DNA of 64,000 nt from Talinum fruticosum (lineage: Eukaryota > Streptophyta > Magnoliopsida > Caryophyllales > Talinaceae), in contig JAITYX010000047.1 of assembly GCA_021018815.1 (NCBI GenBank), forward strand, positions 2,604,001 through 2,668,000, written 5' to 3'. The notes under the pieces were generated by a model. It made no database searches. It was not told the DNA's origin and was given only the letters and a program-made list of their open reading frames with translations. The translations under genes were made by a program, and so were the position numbers. Shown piece after piece: positions 24,965 to 35,999 of this stretch (position 1 is its first letter; every line of letters begins with the position of its first letter).

Positions 24965-25720
24965 ATATTTTAGATGCTTTGTTCAGAACTTGGGAAGTTG
25001 GTAATTTGTTGGATGCTTAGTTTCTAACTTTGGTTGTTGGTAACCAATTTGTTGGATGCGTAATTTGAAACTTTACAATTAATTATATGGGATGATCGTG
25101 ATTGGAATGTCATCATTGTGGCTTGTTGGACAAATAATATGCAGAATTTTGTTGTACAGGTTGAATATGTATTTTTCGTTGGACAAATAATATGTAACCC
25201 TTTTTAAAAATAAAATTCAATTAGAGATTGAAAGCTAAATCAGTCTCTAATTGAGACCAAAATTTATCTTAAATCTTGCTAAAAAACTAGTCTCCAAAAA
25301 GTAAAAAACAATCTCAATTGGAGATCAGAAAAATTATGTCTCAATTAGAGACCAAAAAGATTAGTGCCTATTTCGTCATATTTTGAGACTAAAAAATTTA
25401 GTCCCAAATAGAGACCGCATAAATTTAGTCTCGGATATAGATCGATTAAATTTAATCTCTAATTGAGATAAAACTATGCAATCTCTATTAGAGACTAAAA
25501 AGTTTTCGGTCTCTATCAAACAATGAAAAAAAGTGGTCTCTAAGCCAGTCTCAAAATTGAGATCGCTTGTCAGTTTTTCATTTCTAAATTTAAATTGGGA
25601 CAATGGTTTTTGAGACTAAGTATTTTCGGTTTAAATTTGGTCTCTAATATAGTTTAGAAACCGATGCTTTAATTTAGAGCCTGAGAAATTCTGTCTCTAA
25701 TTAGGCGGATTGTTGCAATG
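24965..25720. mobile_element. CACTA-like 3' part with GAGAC subterminal repeats
   Basis: From about 25200 to 25710 the motif TCTCTAATTGAGAC and its variants recur in both orientations more than ten times. The right edge, inverted, reads CATTGCAACAA, a CACTA-type terminus. No matching left terminus was found, so this is either a truncated element or one whose left end has decayed. It sits in the 3' non-coding region of the LINE. Confidence 0.5.
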
Positions 25721-26225
25721 TATAAAATGAAGAGTTGTTATATGGTCCAAACTTTGGAAAGAAAGTATTTCCTACTCACCTAAAATGCTGGCTAGAAACT
25801 TCAACTTCATCCATATTCTACCAGCAAGCTGTATTAACTATAGGTTATTTGTGGCAATTTCTATTTGATTGTTTTGTACTGTACTTACGTTGTACTTGCT
25901 TTGCTCCTTGCCTTAAGCTCACTTTAGCTTCTGGCTTTACTTAATAAAACAAAAAATTTTTAAAAAAGAATAACGCCATTTTTGACATCCAACATATGAG
26001 TAGTCTTAACAATTTTTGGGTTGAAGCATGGTTCTCTGATTGGGGAGTACACTTTCTCTACTCGAAGGACTCAATTAACATTTTGTTTCTGGCAATGCAT
26101 AGGTTGGGAAAACGATTATATGTAGAGTATTAGATAGTAGCGCAGCAAGCACCTTAGAAAAATTATGATCAGTTTTCTGCTGCCACACTATTTTATGAGA
26201 CTAGGATGCATAAAATCGTCATTAT

Positions 26226-26231
26226 TTTATT
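26226..26231 (-). terminator. Polyadenylation signal of the alpha-amylase gene
   Basis: AATAAA on the minus strand about 155 bp past the stop codon, a reasonable 3' UTR length for a plant gene. It is chosen by position only. Confidence 0.4.
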
Positions 26232-26384
26232 GTAGAACTTTTTCACCCCCAAATGTTGCAGTAATTTTATCACAGTACCATTAAATAATAATAAAAATGG
26301 AAGCAAATAATACTATAAAACAATGTGGAATGGTGAAATGAAAGTTTCACACATTGAGAATAGTTGATAATATTGTCTTCCTAA

Positions 26385-28574
26385 TTAGCCTTGCTTCTCC
26401 CATATGCAGTAGTCTTTTCCTGAGGTTGCGACTTTAAAGTTTGATGGAACAAGGTTGCCCACATCATATCTTGAACCAAGTTTCACGATAATTTTCCCAT
26501 CAATCATTGCCACGTAGAGGTCTGCGTCAGATGCCATTATATTTACACCACTTGATTCATTTATCCCGTTCCTCGTTCTAATGGATGCTATCTTCACAAT
26601 TTCTTCCTTCAATCCCCATTCAAAGAAGTGATCATAGAACTGTCCAAATAGGAAGCTTTTCATGTTAGAGAGTTTGCCAAAAATAAAAACAAAGAAAAAG
26701 AACCCTGAAGCTGAAGCAAGTAATTTATTGACAGAAAGTTTATGAGAACTCACTATAGATGGAATCCCCGGATGTGTAAGAATGTAAGCATATCCTTGCA
26801 CGACTTTGTCAGATGGAAATGGCCATAGCTTCTGAGTAGATCCCGTGTCATGATTATCTATAAATGTGACAGCATTTTGTGGTTTGATTCCGATCATCCC
26901 ACTTGGCTTCCCATTGGAGTCTCTCATCCTCCACCATTCGCCTTCAACGGCTGCTTGTAGAATACCTTTTGTGGTGAAATCGAACAAAGAGACAACACCG
27001 CCACCTGCATTGTCAACCCACCTAAGAAGCTCGTATCTATGTGAATCTTGGTTGTAGTTTGGTTTTCCGTCTTGACCATAAGAAATGGAATTCCACAACT
27101 CGCCTACAGCAAAATCTGGCTTTGTTTGCTCCATGTAGATCTTAGTTATACTAGGGGCATATCCCTTGACAAAATCAAATCTCCACCCATCAAAACCAAC
27201 TTCAGTCTTAAGCCAATTCATCCAGTCGATTAACTCTTTCTGTACCCTCAGATTCAAATGATCAATATCTGGGGCGGCATCATAACCGGCTCCAGTATCA
27301 CTGTTTCCGCTTCCATCAGAATATTGGTAGTCATCACGACATATGGCCCATGGCCCCCAATCCAACCGATCATCTGAAGTACCTCCTTCAAACATGCAGT
27401 ATATTCCTCTCCCGTCCTTTCTATCCGCACATCTATGATTTATCACTATATCCGCGATGCATTTGATACCTTTCTGATGAAAGGAATCGATCAAATTCTT
27501 CAGTTGATCTTTATTTCCATATTTAGAAGCATCAAGATCATACAACCTTCCGGGTAAATATCCTGAGATTAAAAACGTAAACATATACACTCAGCGAAAC
27601 CTATCAAACAATACAAGGTTTTTGTGTTTTTGGGTGCATGAAGGGAGCCGGCATTTGGGCTCCAAACATTGGAACAACCTTTGGGTACATTGCCAAAGAT
27701 CAAGGACACATATATAAGTTTATTTTTCTCAGATTTGTTTAAAATCCAATTTTTCAAGCTGATCATAAGCTTATAATTCCATGTGTACAATTAGTTTTAC
27801 GAAGTTATGGTAAAACGGGCATAGTAATAAGCTATGTTACGAAATCAACACTTTAACATTTGCAGGAAAATATGAACACAAAAATGGATACCTTGAGGTG
27901 AAACCGAGTGTGTCGGTGGAGGAAGCCAAATGTGAGTTACTCCAGCTCTAGCCAAATCGTCAATGGAATTTTTGAGAGAGTTGTATAGTCCTCCGGCCTT
28001 GTTGCATGATTCCCAGTTGAATCCCTATATGATCATTAAAGGGACATAAAAAGAAAATTTTAAGAGAACTCAAACAAAGGAAAATGCCAGTTTCTTACTA
28101 TAGAAACCCCACAATCGATTATGAGTTTCACAAAAAATATGTACCAAGTTTTAACTATGAAAACTCAAAAATTGACTCTTTAACTGCCTAGTTTTTTAAA
28201 GAATCATGTATCGACTTCTTTTAATCAAGCTCATTGTAAATGATTACACTTCCGACAATTAATCATATTACTTCTGTCTATATATATTTATATGCATGTA
28301 GGGACTATCATAAGAAGTCTAAAATTATAGTAATATATTGCCAGTAGTTTTTAATAAAACAGTTAGTCTTCATACACAAATATGCATAATAACAACATTT
28401 GGAAGTAAGGATTCATTTTGATTTCCGACAATGGAAGTCAAGATGTACAAGAGGGTATATCGGGGCTAAGTCGAATTGATGACAGCTCACCTGAAACAAC
28501 AATGTAGAAGTAGCAAAGGCAATTGAGAGAGAGAAAGAGAGGAAAACGATGAGGGGATTCAAGTGTTTCATCAT
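26385..28574 (-). CDS. AMY1: Secreted alpha-amylase (GH13), AMY1-like
   Basis: Hydrolyses internal alpha-1,4 bonds of starch. Four coding exons, read from the right: 28491-28574, 27892-28024, 26754-27562 and 26385-26639, all with GT-AG introns. They total 1281 nt, or 426 residues, the usual length of the plant secreted class. Residues 1-24 form a signal peptide ([21 protein letters not shown]). The GH13 regions are intact: DIVINH at 110-115, the nucleophile Asp202 in GWRFDF, the acid/base Glu227 in GELW, and Asp311 in IDNHD. The C-terminal beta-sheet domain (about 365-426) keeps the SRYDVG segment that binds sugar in cereal enzymes. Start: the first ATG of the pair, about 80 bp below a TATA box. 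The last intron has no stop and a length divisible by three. No neighbour is related in function. The class is certain; equivalence to Arabidopsis AMY1 rather than a sister copy is inferred from the signal peptide and length. Confidence 0.95.
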
Positions 28575-28650
28575 CTTTCCTCTCAGAATGAAGAAATCAA
28601 AAGAGATTGATGGGTAGGGAAGGGAATGATGATGAGCAATTGCGCTGAGG

Positions 28651-28661
28651 AGTATTTATAA
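28651..28661 (-). promoter_or_regulatory. TATA box of the alpha-amylase gene
   Basis: TTATAAATACT on the minus strand, 77-87 bp upstream of the ATG at 28574. Further up the minus strand an ACGT-core motif (TTACGTCAA, about 28688-28696) could bind bZIP factors. I saw no clear gibberellin-response (TAACAAA) or TATCCA box nearby. Confidence 0.6.
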
Positions 28662-28799
28662 GAAAACCCAGCCGCAAAATGTGAAAATTGACGTAATAGT
28701 CGTTTGTGAAATACGTTGTATTTGCACGGAGCCAGTCAGCTACGGCCATACTGAGTCGTTGGTAGATTATAACGACCAAGCTAGGGTTGTTTTGGTTCC

Positions 28800-29815
28800 A
28801 CCCTATCTTAATATTATATATTTGACCACTTGCAGGCTCTACAATTAGTTACGAAATCATGGGATATGCTTGTGGATTAAAGCAATAACTTGTAAAAGTT
28901 TTCATATTGATTTATCGACTCTCTTTTGAGTGAAATGATGTGTCTTGCATAAAAAACACACGTTAAATGTTTTTTTAATTTAAAAATTATTATATTATAC
29001 AATAAATTGAAAAAGAATGGTATGATTAAATAGTATAATTGTATTACAACTTATAAATTATACAAAATTATCATTTTATCCATAATGCTTTCATATTTAT
29101 AAAATTACGAGTATGACATACCTTCTAGGTATGATTGATCCGATTAGGGTGTCATTTGTTACTCGGTGTAACTGATGATTATTAAAGTTTTACATTCATA
29201 ATTAATCACAATCATTAAACAAATAGTGCTTTTAGATCATGACATACAGTAATAATATATGTTAAGGTAAGACATTTAAGAGTGTTTTCATGCAATATAC
29301 ACATCATCACCTTGATATATATGAGCATGCTTGTTATTCATGGTAATCTTTAAACAAGCAGTATGCAGTAATTAGGTTGTATTAGTTAGTAATAAGGAGT
29401 GATAAGAAGCGGTAAACTTAATTACTTATATGCTTTTGGTCATCTCTTCATGACAAGTTATTCAAGGAACTAAGTTTAGATTTTACGATTCCATACTGAA
29501 TTAAGTATCCAATATATATTCAAAATTTTAACAATATGGAGTTGATTTATATTCTTTTATAAAACATCTAAATTGCAAGATCGACTATAAACTGCTTCGT
29601 TAATTTTTCAGTTTTTAAAGCATATGTACGTAGCTTAGAAGTACATGGATCAAAATTTCAAGTATCGCTTACCACATATACACGGCTGGATACGATGGTG
29701 TATGCTTGCCTACATTTTTTTTAACATTAAAAGTATATTTGTAGAAGAAATAAATGTAAAGTACATACTAAGTGAGTCTTATTATAATAATAAGCACTCC
29801 ACACTCTCATCCTTT
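28800..29815. other. AT-rich spacer, nothing recognised
   Basis: Between the alpha-amylase promoter and the foldback element. No coding, RNA or repeat feature could be supported. Confidence 0.5.
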
Positions 29816-29820
29816 TCACC

Positions 29821-30527
29821 AGGTGTAAAAAAATTACTCCTAAGTACTTTTCTCTTTGCTGTAATATTTTCTGCGGTCCATTTACTGGTTCCGACGTCAT
29901 ATATCCAGTAAATTTTTTGTTGAATATAAATTTTACCTCCTTTTTCAATAGCTAAAGCCTTTTTCCTTCTTCTCATCTAACAAAATAAAATTTTGTAATT
30001 TTTTTAAATTGTGATTTTTATAATTAATTTTTTTAATTATTTAAAATTAAATTGAAAATGTTGCCACATTGTCTCTTTTGGTATGGTCATGTGAATGTGG
30101 AGCCAATGAAACGTGGTAATCCGGGACATGTATGCGTCAACTTGCTTTTATTGAAATAAAATGTCGTAGCACCTATAAAAATTGAGTTTGCCTCAATAAA
30201 AGTAAGTTAAAGGATTACCACATTTCATTGTTTTCACACCTTATCAAAGGAGATAATCACAACATTTATAATTTTAATTTTAAATAATTAAAAATTAATT
30301 ATAAAGATCACAACATATAAGAATTTTAAATTTTATCTTGTTAGATAGGAAGGTAAAAAATCGATGTTTTAAGTTTTACACATAGAAAGTAAGAGTAAAA
30401 TTCATATTCAACAAAAAAAAATTGAATTTCATACTCAACTTATCGGATGTATGATGTGAATACCGAAAATGGACCGCAAAAACATTACAATAACGGGAAA
30501 GGTACTTAGCAGTAGTTTTTCACACCT
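29821..30527. mobile_element. 707-bp foldback element (near-complete palindrome)
   Basis: The left arm (about 29821-30154) is the reverse complement of the right arm (about 30193-30527) at roughly 80% identity, leaving a loop of under 40 bp. Ends are AGGTGTAAAAA and TTTTTCACACCT. It carries no frame. A transcript through it would fold into a long hairpin. No clear target duplication. Its right end lies about 360 bp before the PPR start codon; a partial direct repeat of its edge follows at about 30575-30645. Confidence 0.8.
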
Positions 30528-30883
30528 AACGGACCTTTAAATAATTACATCATACCTTAACGTTTATCTTTGTAACTTTTTGTAAAAGTAAGGGTACATA
30601 GGAATAATTTTTTACACTTAGAGAAACTTTTCAATAATTACATCAAGTCTTAAGGTATAATTTTCTCTAATTTTTATTAGAATTTAGTTTCAGTCATTTG
30701 AAAAGTTTGTACAGTTCAAGTTTTGAGTACATTTGATGGAACTTTACTTTATTTATTATTTGTATTTTAATTATTATAAATAGGAGTATTATTTTGAATA
30801 GTTTTTTTTTTATAGAGAATACAATCAGTTTGCAGCAATGATAAGATGATTATACAATTTCGCGCCCTTTCATCCAGAAAGGC

Positions 30884-32580
30884 ATGGGAGCTTCCAGAAA
30901 GCTCATATCCTCCACACATCCAACTCTCCATCTCTCTCATTCAACCATTGAATCCTTCACCTGGAACACCCTCATTCGAGCCCAATCCCAGCTGCCTTCT
31001 TTTCCATTTCCTCCAATCTCTATTTTTCTTCGTATGCGCCGTCACAGTGTCAACCCCGATTCCCATACTTTTCCTTTCCTCCTCCAATCGTTCAACTCTC
31101 CCACGCACTTAACATTAGGCCAAAAATCCATGCCAAGATACTTCAATTTGGTTTCCATTGCGATGCTTTTGTTGGGACTTCGTTGATAAACATGTACTCT
31201 TCGTGTGGCCAACTAGGGCTCGCCCACCAAGTGTTTGACGAAATGTCTGAACTGGACTTGCCCGCCTGGAACTCGATTGTTAATGCTAATGTGCAGGTGG
31301 GTCTTCTTGATGTTGCGCGGAAATTGTTTGATACAATGCTGGAGAAGAATGTGATATCTTGGAGTTGTATGATTAATGGGTATGTTAAGTGGGGAAGTTA
31401 CAAGGAAGCGCTTGTTTTGTTTAGGGATATGCAAAAATATGATGTTAGGCCTAATGAATTTACTATGTCAGGTGTTCTTTCTGCTTGCGGGAGATTGGGT
31501 GCCTTGGAGCATGGCAAGTGGGCTCATGCTTACATTGACAAGAACGGTATGGAAGTTGATGTTATTCTGGGAACTGCCCTCATTGATATGTATGCTAGAT
31601 GTGGAAGCATCGAAAGGGCGAGGTCAGTGTTCGACCAATTGGGTACTGATAAGGACATTAAGGCTTGGACTGTAATGATATCAGGCCTTGCTATGCATGG
31701 ACATGGTCAAGAGTGCCTTGCTTTATTTTCAAAGATGTTAAGTCATGGCATGAAGCCCAATTCAGTCACATTTTTGGGTGTCCTTTGTGCCTGTGTTCAT
31801 TGTGGTTTAGTATCTGATGGAGAGAACTATTTTAGAATGATGACTGAAGAATTTAACTTGCCTCCTTTGATTCAACACTATGGCTGCTTGGTTGACCTCT
31901 ATGGAAGGTCCGGTCATATAGAGAAGGCGTGGAATGTCGTCAACACAATGCCAATGGAGCCTGATGTCCTTATTTGGGGAGCTCTGTTGAGTGGATCTAG
32001 AATGCATGGGAATATCAAAACATGTGAAGTAGCACTCAATAAACTAATTGAACTAGAACCTTCGAACAGTGGGGCTTATGTACTTCTCTCTAATGTTTAT
32101 GCAAAGATGGGTCGATGGAAAGATGCCCGGCATATTAGGGACCTTATGGAGGCAAATGGGATAAAGAAGGTCCCAGGGTGTAGTTTAGTAGAAATCGAGG
32201 GCATCATTCATGAGTTCTTTGCAGGAGATGAATCTCATCCTGAGACAAGAGAGATATATTTGATGCTTGAAGAGATCATGAACCGGTTGAAGATGGAAGG
32301 CTATGTTGTGAACACGAAAGAGGTGTTGCTTGACTTGGACGAGGAAGCAAAAGAGATTTCTGTATCCCTCCATAGTGAAAAATTAGCTGTTGCCTTTGCC
32401 TTGTTAAAGACTAGTGCAGGGACCCCAATACGTGTGGTAAAAAACCTGAGGATATGTGGTGACTGCCATGAAGCAATAAAATTCATATCAAGGGTGTATA
32501 ATCGGGAGATTATTGTCCGAGATTGCAACAGGTTTCACCATTTCAGGAATGGATTATGCTCCTGTAAGGGTTATTGGTGA
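30884..32580 (+). CDS. PPR protein of the PLS-DYW class (frameshifted), At3g62890-like
   Basis: Predicted organellar RNA-editing factor: PPR repeats bind a specific transcript and the DYW domain deaminates C to U. Single exon. The N-terminal part is read from ATG 30884; at the A5 run 31122-31126 one base is missing, and the rest continues in the next frame to TGA 32578-32580 (465 codons from 31183). With that base the protein would be about 565 residues. Visible features: repeated ISWSCMINGY / ALIDMYARCGS / NSVTFLGVLCAC-type P, L and S motifs, an E domain (MPMEPDVLIWGALLSG), and a C-terminal DYW domain with HSEKLA (catalytic His-Ser-Glu), CGDCH, and the tail CSCKGYW, a GYW variant of DYW. The overall motif order and several stretches match Arabidopsis At3g62890 as I remember it. 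No clear transit peptide is visible before the first repeat. It is either a consensus error or a young pseudogene; I favour the former. Confidence 0.9.
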
Positions 32581-33690
32581 TCTGTGATGATAACCATCAT
32601 AATGATATTACTCCAAAGGGGACAACTCCCACAATCCCACCCAATATGGATCAATGGATAACAGTGAAGTGGGGCTTGGGCAGATCCAAATATACGCATC
32701 TTTGTTCCAAACAAATTAAGAGAGGTTGTTTACAAGACACCTAGGAAAAAAAAAATTGAAAAGTGGTTTCAAAGAATTCAGAAGATTCTGAAAGAACCTT
32801 GAAAAGAAAGTGACCATAATGGCTTGCACTTCAGTGTTGTCTAGTTCTTTTAGGGCGAAGATGTATCCTTTCAAGCCTGTGAAGCAAAGAGATATTGAAG
32901 TGCATACATACATTTGGCCACTTCTTGTTGGATCAGAATTGAGAAATCTTCAAGTGAAGGATTCAATGCTAAAATTACAGGTGACCGCCAGAGAACCTGC
33001 AAAGCAAGTGCTGGCATCCAACCAGATATAAAGTTACAGTAATAAGAGAGTATCTTTCTGATGAACTTTACTGTCAAAGTCTTGAAGGAGATTCTCTACG
33101 TTATACTGAGACATAAACTGTGGAAGGAAAAATGATATCATATTTATGGACGCAATTGTTACTGGTATATATGCTTGCTAATGATTTAACTTGATTCTTG
33201 TCGCATGTCTCTATGTGATCATCTAGCTCTAAATTGTATAATGGTACACTGTTCTTTGCCCTAAAGAAATCGATTTTCAGGACTTTCCATTGATCAACCC
33301 TGTTGTGTGTTGTCCGCTTCTTGAACAGCTCAAACAATCGTTGTGGTAATTTTCTCAGCTTGAATTATAGTAGAGTATTACAGGGAAAATTCAATGCCTA
33401 AGCTCGCCTAAGATAATGAATTAACAAGGAAGCATTATCTACAATTCTGCCAATTTCGTGGATCTTGCATCTGTTTCATCATTGTTGTATACTAGAATTA
33501 AATCTAAGGTTTTTAAATCAAAATTCTCCTTAATATTGCAATTAAACCATCTTTTAAAAAATACATTACTCGTGTCGAAAAAAATGAATCATTTAAACCA
33601 ACTCTGAAATTAAGATTGTTTTTCTGCCTGCTTGATGCATGGGCGGGTAGTAAAGCCTCTAAAAGAGAAGATAAATGTATGCTAACTAAC
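32581..33690 (+). other. Probable 3' UTR of the PPR gene and spacer
   Basis: No family match. The short open frame at 32810-33031 has no recognisable domain and lies within the distance expected for a 3' UTR. Confidence 0.4.
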
Positions 33691-34063
33691 TAGACTTGAT
33701 CAGTAGTGGGTTGAGGACCCGCCTGACCCGCAAAAATAGAGCTGGGGGCCTGTAACCCACCCTAACGCTCAAATTGAGGGTACCTAACCGTGTGAGGGAC
33801 AAAATCAAGCAAAGGTTTTGACCCTCTAACCTAACTCGTTGACCGTCAATTCAAAACCAAAAGAACCCACTGACTCTTTAAACCAACCTACTGGCCCTTT
33901 GTTAGGCAAGTATGTTTGATGTTGAAGTTTATGAAAAAATGCAACTTCGTGAAAAATTTCATTTCTTATCGAAGGGTATGAGTACAAAAACCCTACCAAC
34001 CTACCTAGTGACCTTCATGACCCAACCCTCAACCAGCTCCAACCCTCAATTTGATCAGGTCTA
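33691..34063. mobile_element. Small hAT-type element, 373 bp
   Basis: Ends TAGACTTGATCA and, inverted, TAGACCTGATCA, 11 of 12 identical, with subterminal GGGTTGAGG/CAACCCTC-rich sequence as in other hAT elements of this window. An 8-bp target duplication was not clearly readable (TAACTAAC on the left; a similar AAACTAATC lies just beyond the right end). Confidence 0.55.
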
Positions 34064-34259
34064 CTGTTAAACTAATCCAAAATGAAAATGTCAAAGTTTA
34101 CAACTCAATTTTATCCACTTCTAGGGAGGGTTTTGCAATATAATTCGAGTTCTTATATTTATGTACACATTGCTTGCTAGTAATAGTGAACCCTTTTTTT
34201 TTTTGGAAAAGATAAGTACAAAATATATTGGTTAGTTCTTTTGTCAAGGGTTCTACTTA

Positions 34260-34900
34260 TGTTATTATGTGTAACTCGACTCGACTAAAACCGACCCGAC
34301 CCGGAAACCTAATCCGAAACGGTCCGAAAATTTTGGATTTTGAACACGATTTTCTCGACACGAACCCAACCCGAACCCGTTCAACCCATTGGGTCACGGC
34401 AATAAAAACAACAATTTTAACTTTATGGTTTGTCGATTGAATGTTTTATACCTTTTATATGATTTTGCTTTCACTTTATCACATTTTTAGTGATGATTAT
34501 TAATAGAATAACTCATTATTATCCAACCCATTATTGGTCCAACCTTTCATTGCTTTTATTTGAACGAATAAAGTCGTCAAGTCGTTCGACTCAATATAGT
34601 CCTCACGCAAATAGCATGATGGAAGTTTTGAATTTTTAAATATCCTTTTAGAAAGTATAAATACTATAATTTTCCGTAGAATTATGAGTAATTTTAAACA
34701 AAAAATATGTCGAATTTTTATAATTTATAAAAGAAAAATAAGCTGGTAAAAATGACGGTCTCAACTTGTTGGGTTAACCCAAAACCCATATAACCCAATA
34801 TACGACCACCCGTATTTCACCCAAACCCGAAATACACCCGACCGTATTTTACCCGAATCCGAATATACCGACCGGTATTTAACCTAGCCGCCCGAATTGA
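34260..34900. repeat. GACCCGAACC-rich repeat region, hAT-like
   Basis: Two blocks (34265-34400 and 34775-34880) of ACCCGA/CCCGAAT-type sequence flank an AT-rich centre, the pattern of the other hAT elements here. The right edge inverted reads TAGACCTTTCAATTCGGG. No matching left end or target duplication was found. Confidence 0.35.
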
Positions 34901-35039
34901 AAGGTCTATCTCGTAATTATACATTTAAGTTCCTGTGCGAGAGGAGGATCAAAAGGTATGAGTAGACCTTAATATACATCCTAATTTGACAATCCAATTA
35001 GCTGTCATATTTTCCTCTCTAAAGATATACCTAATAGAG

Positions 35040-35990
35040 ATATTAGAAAATAATGGAAACATAGATGTTATCCCGAGCTAGTGGTTGAATTTTCCAAGGA
35101 ATTTGGATGTTACCCTAAACTACTTAAATAACAATCTTGTTGTCGTCTTTAATTTGAATATGAGTAAATCTTGCCTCTAAAGTTATACCATCACACATTG
35201 CTATACCTTCGGATACCAGTATAGGAGCACCATATAAAAATTTGATACTCGCTTGAACGAACTGTCCTTGCTAACCGTAAATTATGTATCCTATTATTAC
35301 TTCAGCTCAAGATAAAGTGTCGTTAAAGTTAAGTTTGATAAAGCCACCTGGTAGTGAATTCCACCCTACAAATCGAATGGTTTTGGAAATCTGGATGTCA
35401 TGGTTTGGTTGGTAAAAGATGATGTGAAGAAGTGTGGTCTTGTTGCCACTCTCTCTAAGTACATTTGGCCCTAATAAAATATCCTAATGGTTTAGGTATT
35501 TTGTTGTGAAAGACAAGGCCATTACGATTTTTTCAAATGCTCCAAAAGAGAACAACACGTGAAACATTAGTCACATGAAATAAATGTAAATCATGTAAAG
35601 CGTCCTCAGAGCAACTTGAGGGTTAGAGAAAGGATATTGAAATAGTCATCCATATCAAACTGTCATATCCCAAACTTGATGTATAAAAAAGCAATTAATA
35701 ATAAGATGCTCTATATTTTCAATTTGTGAGAAGCAAGCAGGACAAATAGAATTTAATTATAAATTCAACGCAATAAACTATCTCGAGTAGGTAAAACATT
35801 ACGACACAATTGCCAAAAAAATTAATTTTAGGCATAATATTCAATTTCCAAATTGTATTTTCATTGTTATTAGTTACTAGAAAAATTATGCATTTTCAAA
35901 GTAGCTGATTTAATAAAAAAATCAACATTCTCAATAAGTCCCCAACATAACTTATCATTCTATATCAGTAAGTAAAATTGGGAGAGCCAG
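35040..35990 (-). pseudogene. L1-type LINE fragment: zf-RVT and RNase H domains
   Basis: Read on the minus strand, a zf-RVT stretch comes first (FFWQLCRNVLPTRDSLLR near 35770-35825, then CPAC and IEHLIINC near 35680-35745), then an RNase H-like domain (PGGFIKLNFNDT near 35320-35355, followed by the I-K-D-D core near 35140). Stops and shifts interrupt it. The order matches the C-terminus of plant LINE ORF2. No 5' part, poly(A) or target duplication was recognised. Confidence 0.75.
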
Positions 35991-35999
35991 CACATATTG

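Larger units (their letters stand above)
22823..25966 (+). mobile_element. 5'-truncated L1-type LINE with poly(A) end
   Basis: The segment is flanked by the 8-bp duplication AGAATAAC (22815-22822 and 25967-25974), begins abruptly inside the reverse-transcriptase C-terminal region, and ends after AATAAAAC with an A-rich tail. The retained coding part (about 22832-23224, resuming at 24702-24960) is a plant LINE zf-RVT region: the W-x-N-I-A-P-S-K-I-K and G-R-L-N-T-K-D cores, then C-T-Y-C. It is interrupted by a complete CACTA element and by a CACTA-like tail ending at 25720. Truncation at the 5' end with a short duplication is the normal result of target-primed reverse transcription. Confidence 0.8.

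Noticed and set aside
31376..31675. 99-codon plus-strand frame within the PPR gene
   Set aside because: Overlaps the PPR coding sequence in another frame; a shadow.
32810..33031. Possible small gene downstream of the PPR stop
   Set aside because: No recognisable domain; better explained as 3' UTR sequence.
34233..34900. hAT element with TAGTTCTTTTG as left end
   Set aside because: Flanking 8-mers (ATATTGGT and TCTCGTAA) do not match and the ends are only loosely similar.
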